NCBI GenBank assembly: GCA_949152475.1
Contig: OX424560.1
Coordinates: 17,299,106 to 17,363,105 of the forward strand
Source: Terebella lapidaria
Lineage: Eukaryota > Annelida > Polychaeta > Terebellida > Terebellidae
Direction: 5' to 3'
DNA length: 64,000 nucleotides
Under the pieces are notes generated by a model, which did no database searches, was not told the origin of the DNA, and worked only from the letters and a program-made list of their open reading frames with translations. Positions 33,539-45,600 of the stretch are shown one piece after another (position 1 is the stretch's first letter; each line of letters begins with the position of its first letter). The position numbers were made by a program, and so were the translations under genes.

Positions 33539-36500
33539 AGTAGATGATGGTGTCCATACCGTTGGTGGGAGCCAAATAGTACTCCAATGGTACTGAATAA
33601 CTAGGTGGAATAAAACAACTAAAATGTTCCGTCATAAATAATACACTTATGCGTGCTGAAGCTGTTACTATAGAGATGCCCGTATACATTGATATGTCTT
33701 GAGAGACACATGCTATCAGTTTCTTGAATATTGATCGATCCTTGTGAACTTAAAGCTGATTGCAACCAGACTAGACTTTCTCAGTATAAATAACTGAAAG
33801 CATGTCTTTAATTTGTAAAACACTGAATATCTTTGTGCAGTGATGATAAGTGTTGTTAAGTAAACATTCATCAGATGTAGACATTGAGAATAGTAAAAAG
33901 AAATGGCCACTTCATTGGTCGAGTATATAGAATGTGATCATTCATTATCATTGCTTGTATCCTTAAACAAATGATATGATATTCCTCACATCATTGGTTT
34001 CCAATGAACACTCTATGTCCACTTTAATAACGGCAAAATAATTGCTTTATCCATCATATTGGACTTGAAAACCACGGAATATGCCAGGCACGTGTATACC
34101 AACTGACCACTCCACAAGATTAACGATGTAGTCAAGTTAATTGCATCTAACCATATCGGGTCCTATCTCAACATAGTCTGCCAGTCAAGGACGTTCGAGT
34201 GTACTCAGTGGTAATGAAATACTGGGCAGAGGATGAACTTTCCTCTCTGCGCGGAGACAAGAACATATTGAACTTGGTGTACCTACTTTTCCCTGGACTC
34301 TTTATTATACTGTGTGATAAATCGAACCGGGAAGGGGATTTATACCTGATGTGATCATATTCAATATTAATTATGGAATGATGGTTTTCTATAATCCACG
34401 TGTTCTGCATTGCCATTCCCTCAGGAACCTGACAACAATATTGCAATGTGTCATACCCTCAGTAATAATTATGTTAATACTGCCATGCATATCACTATGC
34501 ATCACACCATCTCATATAATACATATATTAACTTCCAATACATATATTAACTTATTGATTGTGGCATATGGTTGGTACATGCTATCATGAGTAGATGATA
34601 TGATAAAAAATGTGGTATACAATGCACATAGAGATATTTCCTTAATTACATTTTTTTTCCCCAGCTTCACGACAAATATAAGGTGAATGTTTGATATCCG
34701 AAAAATAAATATCTGAAACGAGCACATTGTACAAATGATGTCTTTTATGCGGTGTCCCTATTCCAAATAAGTTCCACCTGAGACACTTCAAATCCAATCA
34801 TATCCTTGAAATCATTCGACCTCGTTAGAATTCCCTTGTCGGTGTTTACAATGAAGTCCGTCAGATGAGCTGGGAACTAATTTGAGGTTCCCAGCCTCTT
34901 TCTTTTTGTTTACCTTGACGACATTAGCATTGTGCCGACTGCATTTGTTGATAAAGCTCTCTGCTTTGTTTGTTCTCTTGATTGTAGTATTTACGTCACG
35001 CTATACCCCTACACTAATCTCGTCGACGGCATAATTGCATTCCCACGAAGAACGGAAAAGTACTTTGATTGCTATGGTGTTGTTTTCTCAAAACAAACGT
35101 CTGAAAAAAGTGGACATGCAGTTAGACATGATTCGGTGCTCCATGCTCCTGTAATGACCTCCACATGTCGATATTGCACTCCAATTATATGAAATTATTT
35201 CTCCTAGCATTTTAGTACCTAAATAGCGCGTACCTTAATATCTGGACATGGTTCAGTTTACGGGTGAAAACATATCACATGCTGCCAAAAATATTGCTAA
35301 AATCACTGCACAGATATTCTACTTATAACATGTCCTTCAGGTGATCAGGTATGTGTGATTGAGTGATCCTTTCATCGGGATCGGGAAAATGAATTTCCTT
35401 GCACAGCAATCATTATTGAGATCAATCGTATGTAAGGATATACACATATGTAAATATTTTCTTCTCATCAGACAGAGGCTCGGCCCTAAACCTAGGATCT
35501 GGACACTTTTTCATAGGGTGTTAGTGATGAATTACTGTGGTAGGTTTGCATATCAGTCAAAGAGCAGTCATCTGGATAACATATATCAATATACGATCAT
35601 TGCGAACTTAAGATTCCCACGGCTATGATGAGTCAAACACAGGATTTTTAATACTGTGAACTGTTCAATATGTACATGTAAAGCAACTGATATTATATGA
35701 ACCAATCAGGCTCCAATATTTCAACCTCAAAAGAAAACAAACGTGTTCTACAAATCGCCAATGCTCGTGAACTAATATTGAAAGTATTATATATAATAGG
35801 GCATATATTGATTCATGATTTTTTCAATAGGCAGTGTACCATCATGACTTTTGTTATTTTGGAATTCAATAATCTTCAACCCAGACCACTTAACACAATC
35901 GCAAATAAATCCGCAACATAAGCTGCAAATAAATCCGCAACATAAGCTGCACAAATTACATGCAGAACTTTGACGTCAGTTGTGCTTTTGATTACACTCA
36001 TGGTCCTTTTGACTCTGGTAAATGCATAATCTTCTATGAGTCCTGGCCAATCCAAAGTTACGATGGTGGCTGTAATGGAGTCTTCAAATTTTGATAAAGG
36101 GTTGACATATTCCTGACACTAATATAACAGGCGAATGGTTTTTCGTTACATTTAACGAGAACAATCATATTTCTTCTTTTCTTCTCTTACATACCATCTA
36201 TGTAAGCAGTATGGGCTTCGCTGAGATTACATGCCCGTAGTGTGACGTGAATGTTTTTTCACCAGTGCGGATCAGTAAATATCGGTTCATCCATAAATAT
36301 ATTCTCAGTTTGATATATTTTGACTTTTGTTTGAGAGTAATTGATTCCAGGTAGAGCTGTGTTCGGAAGTTCTCTAGGTGCAAATCTGGAAGCGTGTATG
36401 CTCATATTGCCATCGTGTATGCTATCTTCCTGCGCTGTGTACCTCTGGTGTACTGGCGCTGGTAGATTTCGATTTTTAGGTATTAACCAACGCCATTCAA

Positions 36501-38044
36501 ATCGATGAAGTGGTCAAAACTAGTTATGCCATTTTATCAGAACATTCCAGTATGAAAGCCACCCGACCACTTGACAGAATGCTAGTATTTATCGGGCAAG
36601 CAGACTACTCACCAACGCCCAAGTATGTTGTATATTAGAGTAGCGTGAACATGTATGGAGTAGCACGTATTCACTGTCTGGTGTGTGTTTACCGAGTGAA
36701 TAGCCACTTCATTTAAATTGATTTACCGCCAATGTTTCTGAGTAAATTAATATTCTGTTGAATTCTTCTGGGTGTAGTGTCTGTCACATCTAATTATAAT
36801 GCACAATAGTGAACTGTTGGTTGTAATGGCGGGTTTATTCAACTGGAGGATTTCAACATACATTATATAGGAAAGTTGTTTTTATTTAAGCATGTCTGAT
36901 TTCACGGATGAAGTTATTTCAAGCCTCCAACCTGACCGTCATTCCCGTCACAATCATGTTCAAGAACACTTTAGATGTCAACGAACCCCCAGACCTGATT
37001 GATCTAGCCAGCTAACTCGATACCCAATATTAGCCACCGGCGTTTCAATCAGAGAAGGAATTAATTTCCCACAATTTATAAATTTTGTTCGACAACACAC
37101 TATGATGTGGCATTCAACCTCTCAACAATTTTAGCAACACGATTGCTGATCGAATCTCAGAAATTTATTGTTGAATGATCTTGTCATCAAAACATTTGGT
37201 ATGTGTCACTTCATATGAGTGAAAGTATGGCAACAGATTGTGAAGCTTATTGACAAATCAGGCACAATTTATGTGTCATAATTGCTTAGCCGCATCGTAC
37301 AACAGCAACATTCTCTATGACTCTTTCTTCATTTTCAGAATGGGTGATATTTCTTGCCAACTTCACACCAACATATCAGGTAAATTTTCATGGAGTTACA
37401 ATTAGCCCAGAACGGTTTAGTAGCACGTTCAAGACTGCGGAAAGTACGGATGCATTTGGGATATAGATAACTCTTATGTACTAGTTTAAGACTGAGACAG
37501 AGTGCCATCGCAAATATAAAGAACGACTTGAAATACGTATATTTTAAGCCGTTCTTTATTTCAGGCCATGCAGTGTTCAATTAAATGAGCGTTCTTTCAT
37601 TGAAATGATGCACCCCTCATACACTAGACGCAACGGCAAGAAGTATTTCAATGCACATTATAAGACATTATATTCCATTGCAGAAAGAAAGAAATAATGT
37701 GAGTAATAATTACACTGTTGAACCAAATGTATCCATGGAAGAATCAGGAATAAAATTGAATTTTAATCTTTTTTTGTGGCATCTGGTTGAAACAAGTCAA
37801 TTAGTAAGAACACCAAATCCATAGTCACTGTATTGTTAGAAATGGAAAACTTTCATGAATGTGTCCACCATCATTTCCGTCATAATGTAATTGACAAATC
37901 CATTCACACCTGGACGTATGCTTACACATAGCTGCACAATGACCAGTGTTAGCACTCCATCCACATTTCAAACGTTGCACACAAAATGCGGTGGATGAAA
38001 GCTAGCCGAGTACAGTAGTAACAGTAGTACAGTAGTACAGTAGT
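33539..38044. repeat. Type II array unit, copy 3
   Basis: Landmarks at about 33720 and 35260, and a right-hand part (36180-37010, including GGTGTACTGGCGCTGGTAGA) that matches 41450-42280. A small AAATAAATCCGCAACATAAG doubling occurs at about 35905-35950, and an ACAGTAGT microsatellite at 38012-38046. The stretch 37020-38000 shows no recognisable gene. Confidence 0.7.
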
Positions 38045-38244
38045 AAATGCTCACTCTTTCCGGAACACCTGATTTCACCTCCTAATGGCCATTTTTGGGG
38101 GTTCATGAGTTTCTCTGTCATTTTTGTTTTCTCTCACTTCGTATGCCTGATATCACTTTCTGTCCCCGGACTATGAGATTGGATAACGGACCCTGTTTTG
38201 TTTGCTCGGAATACTTAATACTGGGTATTGATTCCACGTCTATT
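38045..38244 (+). mobile_element. 3' tail of the Penelope-like family, plus strand
   Basis: 200 bp matching the last part of the elements at 48350-49645 and 59056-62640, from GCTCACTCTTTCCGG to CCACGTCTATT. It holds no coding sequence and is a strongly 5'-truncated insertion, as expected of target-primed reverse transcription. Confidence 0.8.
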
Positions 38245-41200
38245 ACAGTACTGCACAAGTATTTCCTGAGTATTATTTCGTGAAGACTACGCTAAAATTT
38301 CATAATTATTGTGAACATCAACATACTACCTTACATATTATGCGATCTGGAAATTGCAATATTCTTATCAGGTTCCTGTGTGAGCAGACTTTTTAGCCTA
38401 ATTCAAATATGTGATAAATGTGATGCTCTACAACTCAGAAGCAAACTGGGATTCCAATGATGGAAGTTGAAGCCCAACATTCTCCAGAAAGTTCTTGGAC
38501 CATGTCGACTGAGAATACACAAGAGGCCCAGGATCATCAGCATATTGTTGCTCCCTACCCCCAAGGTCTCATTCATTTCATCCTTGACGCTTTATCCCAA
38601 CAAGTTGTTCTCATTACCAAAAGAGAACACAATGAGTCCATTCACTTTACTATATTGGCATAGTTACAGGAGATAACATAGCCATCTCCCGTATCCTTGT
38701 CAGAACATAGCTTTTACTGGATGCCCAGTTGTTGGGTTGAGAGAGCTGCTCCATGTATCGGTATGTGATTGTTCATGAGACAGTCACCCAGGTATCTGTT
38801 CAGGGGTTTGATGAGATTTTGCATTCTGAATGTCTAACAAACTAATCAGCATGAAAATGATGTTGTACCATATTGGCAAAAAAGACAGTATAGCATATAA
38901 CACAATGTATGTACAATATAAGTGCCATATAAGACATTATCAGCGCATTGGAATAAGATGGCTCCAGAGACATATGCTATCAGATTCTCGAATATTGATC
39001 GATACTCAACTTGAATTTAAAGCTGATTGCAACCAGATTAGACTTTAGTCAGTGTATGTATCTGAAAGCAGCGTGGTAGACTGGCAGCCAAAATCCGTAA
39101 CTCCTCTAAATTCTGAGTTCGTTCACCACCTCTTGTTTATACCCACAACCATGTTTTTTGGGTTTAGGGATCCCAAATACATCATTTTAGGGTGGTTGTA
39201 GTGTATTAATTATGTGCGGGAAGCAAATATAGCAAGTTTCTTATATCGTGATAGGGACACTTTTCGGCCTGCTCAGTTTTATCAGAGAATTCGGTGTGCC
39301 CATGCAAAAACTCATCATACAAGGTCAGGCTTGGTATTAGAATTTTCCAAAAAAACATAATCTATAAAAAAAATACTACATTTTTATGTATTTCTTTACT
39401 CGTTGATAGTAAAAGTACCATTTCATGTGCAAATGAAATATTCAGGATAGATCGGTTAAATCTTTCGACCTGTCCATCTGACTGGAGCCTGTAAGGGGTG
39501 GTCCAGACCTTGGTACTCCCTGGCATCAGTGCTAGGCCCCGGAACAGGTTGCTTTCAAATGGCGTGCCCTGATCCGAGTGTACCTGCTTAGGTACGCCAT
39601 GGTAAAACACCCACCTATTTACCAGTAACCGAGCCACCTCGTCCGCAGTCTAGCGGGTAGGCATCGGTGTACTTGGTGAAATAGTCCGAGATCACCGGAT
39701 GTAAAAAACCCACGCGGCATGACCTGGTGAGTATCAAGAATATTCAAGGTGATGCAGTTGACCGTGGTTAAGGTATGCCAGCCAGGAGCTAGAACTCTTT
39801 CACGGGAGGTGCGTGTCTTTAATTTGGAACACTCTGGATATATTTGTGCAGTGATCATAATTTGAATGAGTGTTGTTGGGTAAACATTCATCAGATGTAG
39901 ACAATGAGAATAGTAATTGGCCACTTCATTGGGCGAGTGTATACATAGAATGTTATCATTCATTGTCATTGCTTGTATCGTTACACAAATGATATGATAT
40001 TCCTCACATCATTGGTTTCCAATGAACACTCTATGTTTACTTCAATAACGGTAACTAATTGCCTTAGCCATTATATTGGACATGGAAAAGTCATGTTAAT
40101 TGCATCTAACAATATCGGGTCCTATCTCAACATAGTCTACCAGTCAAGGACTTTCGAGTCACGGAGACAATAACATATTGAACTTGGTGTATCTTGGTGT
40201 GACTTGGTGTATCTTTTCCCTGGGTTCTTTATTATACTGTGTGATAAATCGAACTGGGAAGGGGATTTTTTATACCTGATGTGATATTATTCAATATTAA
40301 ATATGGAATGATGATTTTCTATAATCCACGTGTTCTGCATTGCCATCCCTCAGGCACCTGGCAATAATATTGCAATGTGTCATACAGTCAGTAAAACAAT
40401 ATTAATACTCTCATGCTTATCATTATGCACCACTGATTACACCCCTTCAGGCCTTCACACAATACATATATCAACTGCATCAGGGTGAATGCTCGCAGTT
40501 GACCTGTCACAGTTGACACGAAGAAGTGAAAAGTACTTTGATTGCTATATGTTGTTGTTATCTCAAAACAAACGTCTGAAAAAAATGTGGACATTCAGTT
40601 AGACATGATTCGGTGTTCCATGCTCCTGTACATGACCTTCACATGTCGATATTGCACTCCAATTATATGAGATTATTTCTCCCAGCATCTTAGTACCTAA
40701 ATAGCGCGTACCTTAATACCTGAACACATAAAACACCTTGAAAAAATAAACATGGTTCAGTTTACGGGTGAAAACATATCACATGCTGCCAAAATATTGC
40801 TAGAGTCAATGCACTGATATTCTACTTATAACATGTCCTTCAGGTGATCAGGTACGTGTGACTGAGTGATCCTTTCATGATCCGGAAAATGAATTTCCTT
40901 GCACAGCAATCAATACGGGGATAAATCGTATATAAGGATATAGACATATGTAAATATATTCTTCTCATCAGACAGAGGCTCGGCCCTAAACCTAGGATCT
41001 AGACACTTTTTCATAGGGTGTTAATGAAGAATTACTGTGGTAAGTATGCATATCAGCCAAACAGCAGTTATCTGGATAGCATATATCAATACACGATCAT
41101 TGCGATCTTAAGATTCCCACGGCTATGATGAGTTAAACAGGATTTGTAATACTCTGAAATGTTTAATGTGTACATGTAAAGCAACTGATATTATATGAAC

Positions 41201-42290
41201 CAATCAGTCTCCAATATTTCAACCTCAAAAGAAAACAAACGTGTTCTGCAAATCACCAATGCTCTTTAATTAATATTGAAAGTATTATATAGGGCATATA
41301 TCGATTCATGATTTTTTCATTTGGCAGTGTACCGTCATGCTCTTTTGAAATTCAATAATCTTCAACCCAGACCACTTAACACAATCGCTTTTGTGTTAAG
41401 TGTATGTTTTTGTGTATGTTTTTCGTTACATTTACCGAAAACATTCATATTTCTTCTTCTCTTACATACCATCTATGTAAGCAGTATGGGCTTTGCCGAG
41501 ATAACATGCCCGTAGTGTGACGTGAATGTTTTTTCACCAGTGCGGATCAGTAAATATTTGTTCATCGATAAGTATGTTCTTATTTTGATATATTTTGACT
41601 TTTGTTTGAGAGTAATTGATTCCAGGTAGAGCTGTATCCGGGAAGTGTCCAAGTAAACGTCTCTTGGTACAAATCTGGAAGCGTGTATGCTGATAATGCC
41701 ATCGTGTATGCTATTTTCCCACGCTGTGTACCTCTGGTGTACCGGCGCTGGTAGATTTCGATTTTCAGGTATTAACCAACGCCACTCAAATCGTTAAATT
41801 GGTCAAAACTAGTTCTATCATTTTAATAGAACATTCCAGTATGAAAGTCGGGCGACCACTTGACAAGATGCTAGTATTGATCAGGCAAGCAGACTACTTA
41901 CCAACGCCTAAGCATGGTGCACAGTCGAGTAGTGTGAACATGTATGGAGTAAAAACATCTTCAACGTCTGGTGTGTGTTTACCAGGTAAATAGCTACATT
42001 TTTTAAAGCGATTTTCCGTCAATGTTTCTGTGTGAATTAGCTTTCTGTTGAATAGTTTTGTCCGTAATATCTGTCACATCTAATTGTAACGCACAATTAA
42101 ACTACTGGTTGTATGGTCGGGTTTATCCAACTGGAAGGGACGTTACATACATTATATATGGAAGTTGTTCTTAATGAAGCATGTCAGATTTCAAGCCTCC
42201 CACCTAACCGTCATGCCCGTCACAGTCATGTTCAATAACACTTCAGATGTCAACGAACCCCCGGACCCGATTGATCTATGAAACATGATG
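38245..42290. repeat. Type II array unit, copy 4
   Basis: Landmarks at about 38990 and 40757. It is closest to the copy 3 unit, sharing long stretches (for example CCTAAACCTAGGATCT, 41480-41700 and 41760-42290). It is interrupted by a Gypsy fragment at 39071-39812. No host gene recognised. Confidence 0.7.
39071..39812 (-). mobile_element. Ty3/Gypsy integrase fragment (fossil)
   Basis: Compared with the sister unit at 33785-33800, about 740 bp is inserted. On the minus strand it contains a stretch of integrase core typical of Gypsy elements, with HSDQGTPFES and RLQSDGQVERFNR. It is an incomplete, decayed piece; no LTRs are visible at its edges. A repeated GCGTG at both edges may be a target duplication. 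It is not obviously related to the LTR element at 911-5203, which has no integrase to compare. Confidence 0.85.
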
Positions 42291-43260
42291 TTTACATGAT
42301 GTTATTCTGACATTAGTCATTGCAACATAGATATTGATTTTGAACCCCTAGTATTCACGACGGGTTACAGTGTGGCAACAAACAGTGAGACAAGTATTTT
42401 AAAAGAGCTTTGGGCCAACTAACACGAGGTCCTACTATCCTAGGTATCCGATGTTGTTAATGTCGCTAATCAGAGTGATAACTAGTTTTTTCCCAATATA
42501 TCAATTTTGTCAGACAATGTGGGATTCAGCAGACCAACCATTTCCGTAGCCATACAGATAATTGAACCGAGTCGAAAATCTTAATGTTACCCAATCTTGT
42601 CATGAATAAGCTTTGTCCTTAGAACCACAATTCGGTATCGTGTCGCTTCATATGTGTTATATATGAGGCTATTGACTGTGGAGGCTATTGACTGAAACAT
42701 GCGTGGTTCATGGGTCAACTTTTGATGGCCACACCCGAAAACGCCAGCATACTCGTTCGTCATTCATGGAGGATCTTTGCTGACTGCTTCACGCCAGCTT
42801 CTAGGTAAATTTCTATGGCGTGACATAATTTTATTAAACCAGACGGGTTCAGTAGAGCATTCAAGACCGTGCTTTGCGAACGTTTGTTTGATAATCCCCA
42901 ACGATTCTAGTCATTGATATCCCATAATTACACCCAATTGTACCGATTCATACGACTTTATGGTCGTACAATTAGTTTCATTATTGCCGAGTATACGCTG
43001 AACACCAGTGATCGCGCCACTATAATCGCAAGTGGCGACTAGTGACACAATAGTTCAACGTACGAGTGGTACGTTTGATTGTATGGTCACCGAAAGAATG
43101 GAAAAGATTCGCAGATAGTCGTACAACCAGTAGATTCGAGTACTGACCTGGCGTAGTTTCACTCGTAGCGACCATTGACCTGTCGTATAATCAGTCTTAG
43201 CGACCATGGACCTTACGTACAACCAGTGTTTGGATAAGTAACATTTGTAGTTTTATAGTT
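42291..43260. other. Unmatched DNA with a GTCGTACAAYCAGT motif cluster
   Basis: From about 42950 to 43240 the strings GTCGTACAATTAGT, GTCGTACAACCAGT, GTCGTATAATCAGT and ACGTACAACCAGT recur, and TAGCGACCATTGACC occurs twice. Such clusters resemble subterminal arrays of DNA transposons, but no inverted ends or duplication were found. No gene. Confidence 0.45.
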
Positions 43261-44374
43261 CAGATGAAATGTCGGAAGCTCACAGCGTCACTACAACCGT
43301 CATGTTGTAGTGACAGGTGTGGTATGTGAAGAATTACAAAATGGTTGTAATTCATGGTTTTAATACTTATTAACCGGTTTAAGTATTTATTCCTGGGTTT
43401 AAGTAATATTTCCGATTTTAAGTGAGTAAGTAATTTGGGCTTTTCGGAACGAAATGCCTTTATGGTTTTGTCTGAGTTTTTTTTCTTTCACTTTCCGCCA
43501 TTCCGTTTCCGCGTGATAACTCGAGAACGTCTGAGCAGATTGACTCGAAATTTTCACCACTGATCAAACATATCATATAGATGTGTTGTATAATTTTGCA
43601 GCCGGATATGAGGTACGTGAGGATGAAATTGGTGTAAACTTATGGTTTCCACGCGATAACTCAATCTATTCAGGCAATGGCTGCAGGCTTTGCATATATC
43701 ACCAGGGGAAAACGATGTCGATTTTGGGTTTATATGGTCAAATGACCTCTGATCTAGAGTTAGGAAGAGATTTGACTGAGTCATCCTTGAGGCTACCTGC
43801 ATGTCTCGGAAACTGCGCGTCATAGAGCAAAACGGAAGTTATGAAAGGGATAAAACTGATGTAAATTTCTGGACTTTGTTTCCACGTGATAACTCAAAAC
43901 TATTCAGGCAATAGTTGCAAAACTTTGCATGAAGGTCCATATAGCACCAGGGGAAAACGATATCGATTTTGGGGTTATATGGTCAAACTACCTCTGACCT
44001 AGAGCTCGGAAGAGTTTTAACTTAGTCATCTTCGAGACTTCCTGCATGTATCGGAAACTGTGGATCATAGAGCGAAACGGACATTATTTTCAAACTCGTC
44101 GCCTCAGACAAGCATGTCTCAGGGGTATTTCGGATAAACTTTTACCTTGACCTCATTTCTTTTGATGAGTAGGTATGTTTTTCATTTTCTGCCATATCTC
44201 GGAAACGGTGCGTCGTAGAGCGAAACGGATGTTATTTTTGGACTCATGGCACTCAGCGAAACAGATGGTACATATGAATTTCCAGAGAAATGCCCCAAGG
44301 CATCTTTAGGCCTTGACGTCTAGTTAGTTATAAGAAATTAAGTGTCCGTTATAAGCTACTTAATTTTATGATGT
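43261..44374 (+). repeat. Tandem repeat block, about 240-bp period
   Basis: TTTCCACGYGATAACTC occurs at 43507, 43647 and 43879. GGCAATRGYTGCA and CACCAGGGGAAAACGAT each occur twice. CGGAAAC followed by TAGAGCRAAACGG occurs three times (near 43810, 44051 and 44199). The block begins near a hairpin TCACTACAAC…GTTGTAGTGA (43288-43313). Overlapping short frames on both strands come from the repeat and are not called genes. Confidence 0.65.
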
Positions 44375-45600
44375 AATTATGTACTCTCGGGCGCAATCAT
44401 CAGGCGGTTATAGGACTACAGACTTGCTTAAGCTGAGCACTTTCACAAATTGTTGTACAGTAATAGGCATGGGATCAATACCAATAATAAAGACTTCTAC
44501 TCGTCGTGATTTAAAAAAAAACGATTATGCAAATTTCTTGCTGCATAATCGTCATGATTTGATATGCTTATCAGCCGTCGTTTGCAACCAGTTGTGTATA
44601 AGTTGTGATATATACATATGAACAACATATGAATTGTCGCCTAGAATAGGCAAATTGCTCATGGGAATATTGAAATCATCACGCCTGTCATATAATCTAG
44701 ATGGCAGGTTAGAAACAATCCCCAGCGGCCTTAGACCTGAATAGTTGGACACAAATAGAGGAATTCGATGTCTCATCAGGATATATGACTTCCTTATAAT
44801 CACCAAGATTGGGGTTAATGCGTGATTAGATCCTCCTCTTTGCAGATGTTGGATGCTAATTTTGTGTTGAATTTTGTTGTGCTGAATAAATGATGATTAT
44901 GACAACTGAAAAGATACACCATTTTGCTGATTTAGTAGTAAATCAATGATGAAAAATATCCCTGATTTGCTTTAACATTCCACTAAACATTCACTCGAAC
45001 GCACTGCAGGGCATTGTTGCCATGAAGATAAATGCAACTGCTTCACATGACAACCAAAAACACTCTGATGACAGCAATCGATGCACCGTACAAGTCTAAA
45101 ATGCCACCTCTGTGACGAATCGCTTTCCAGCTCTCGGACCACGACATGACGCTACAAAAGGAACGGTGTAATTCAGCGAGAGACTAGACACGCACCAATC
45201 CCATTGCTTTATGTGTTACCAACGTTTTTTTTTATTAGCATGGCATCAAACAAAGGATTTCCACAATCCATTACCTCTGCAATTACGATGTATTTCTTCT
45301 TGATTGGTCGATTGCACACATTGGCCGATTGACTGCCTGTCTCTACAATGGCATATCCCTCTTCACAATCATAAATGATCAAATAGAGATAAGCGGATCA
45401 CTCAGCTGCATATCTTCCTGTTTGTTTGCCATATTTTGGCCACTCTCCCATTTTTCAAAAGAAAGTCATATATGCATACACGTTGGAAATAATTCGTTTG
45501 GATATCACACTTCATAATAAACTAATACAACCTATAAATACAAATCGGGCTACCTGCATCCATGGCGACTACTGATCTGAATATATATTGAAGAGAAGTG
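44375..45600. repeat. Type I unit, intact counterpart of 1-227 plus 8354-9060
   Basis: This copy lacks the 8.1-kb transposon and shows the empty target AATAAATGATG at about 44882-44892. Its minus strand holds the decayed reverse transcriptase fossil (44540-44880). Remaining short frames are not conserved. Confidence 0.85.
44540..44880 (-). pseudogene. Penelope-like reverse transcriptase 3' fossil
   Basis: Aligned to the copy at 13217-13640 and to 59450-59830: shared strings include GTATAAGTTG, AAATCATCACG and TGTCATATAATCTAG. More diverged than the 13.2-kb copy; broken. Confidence 0.7.
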
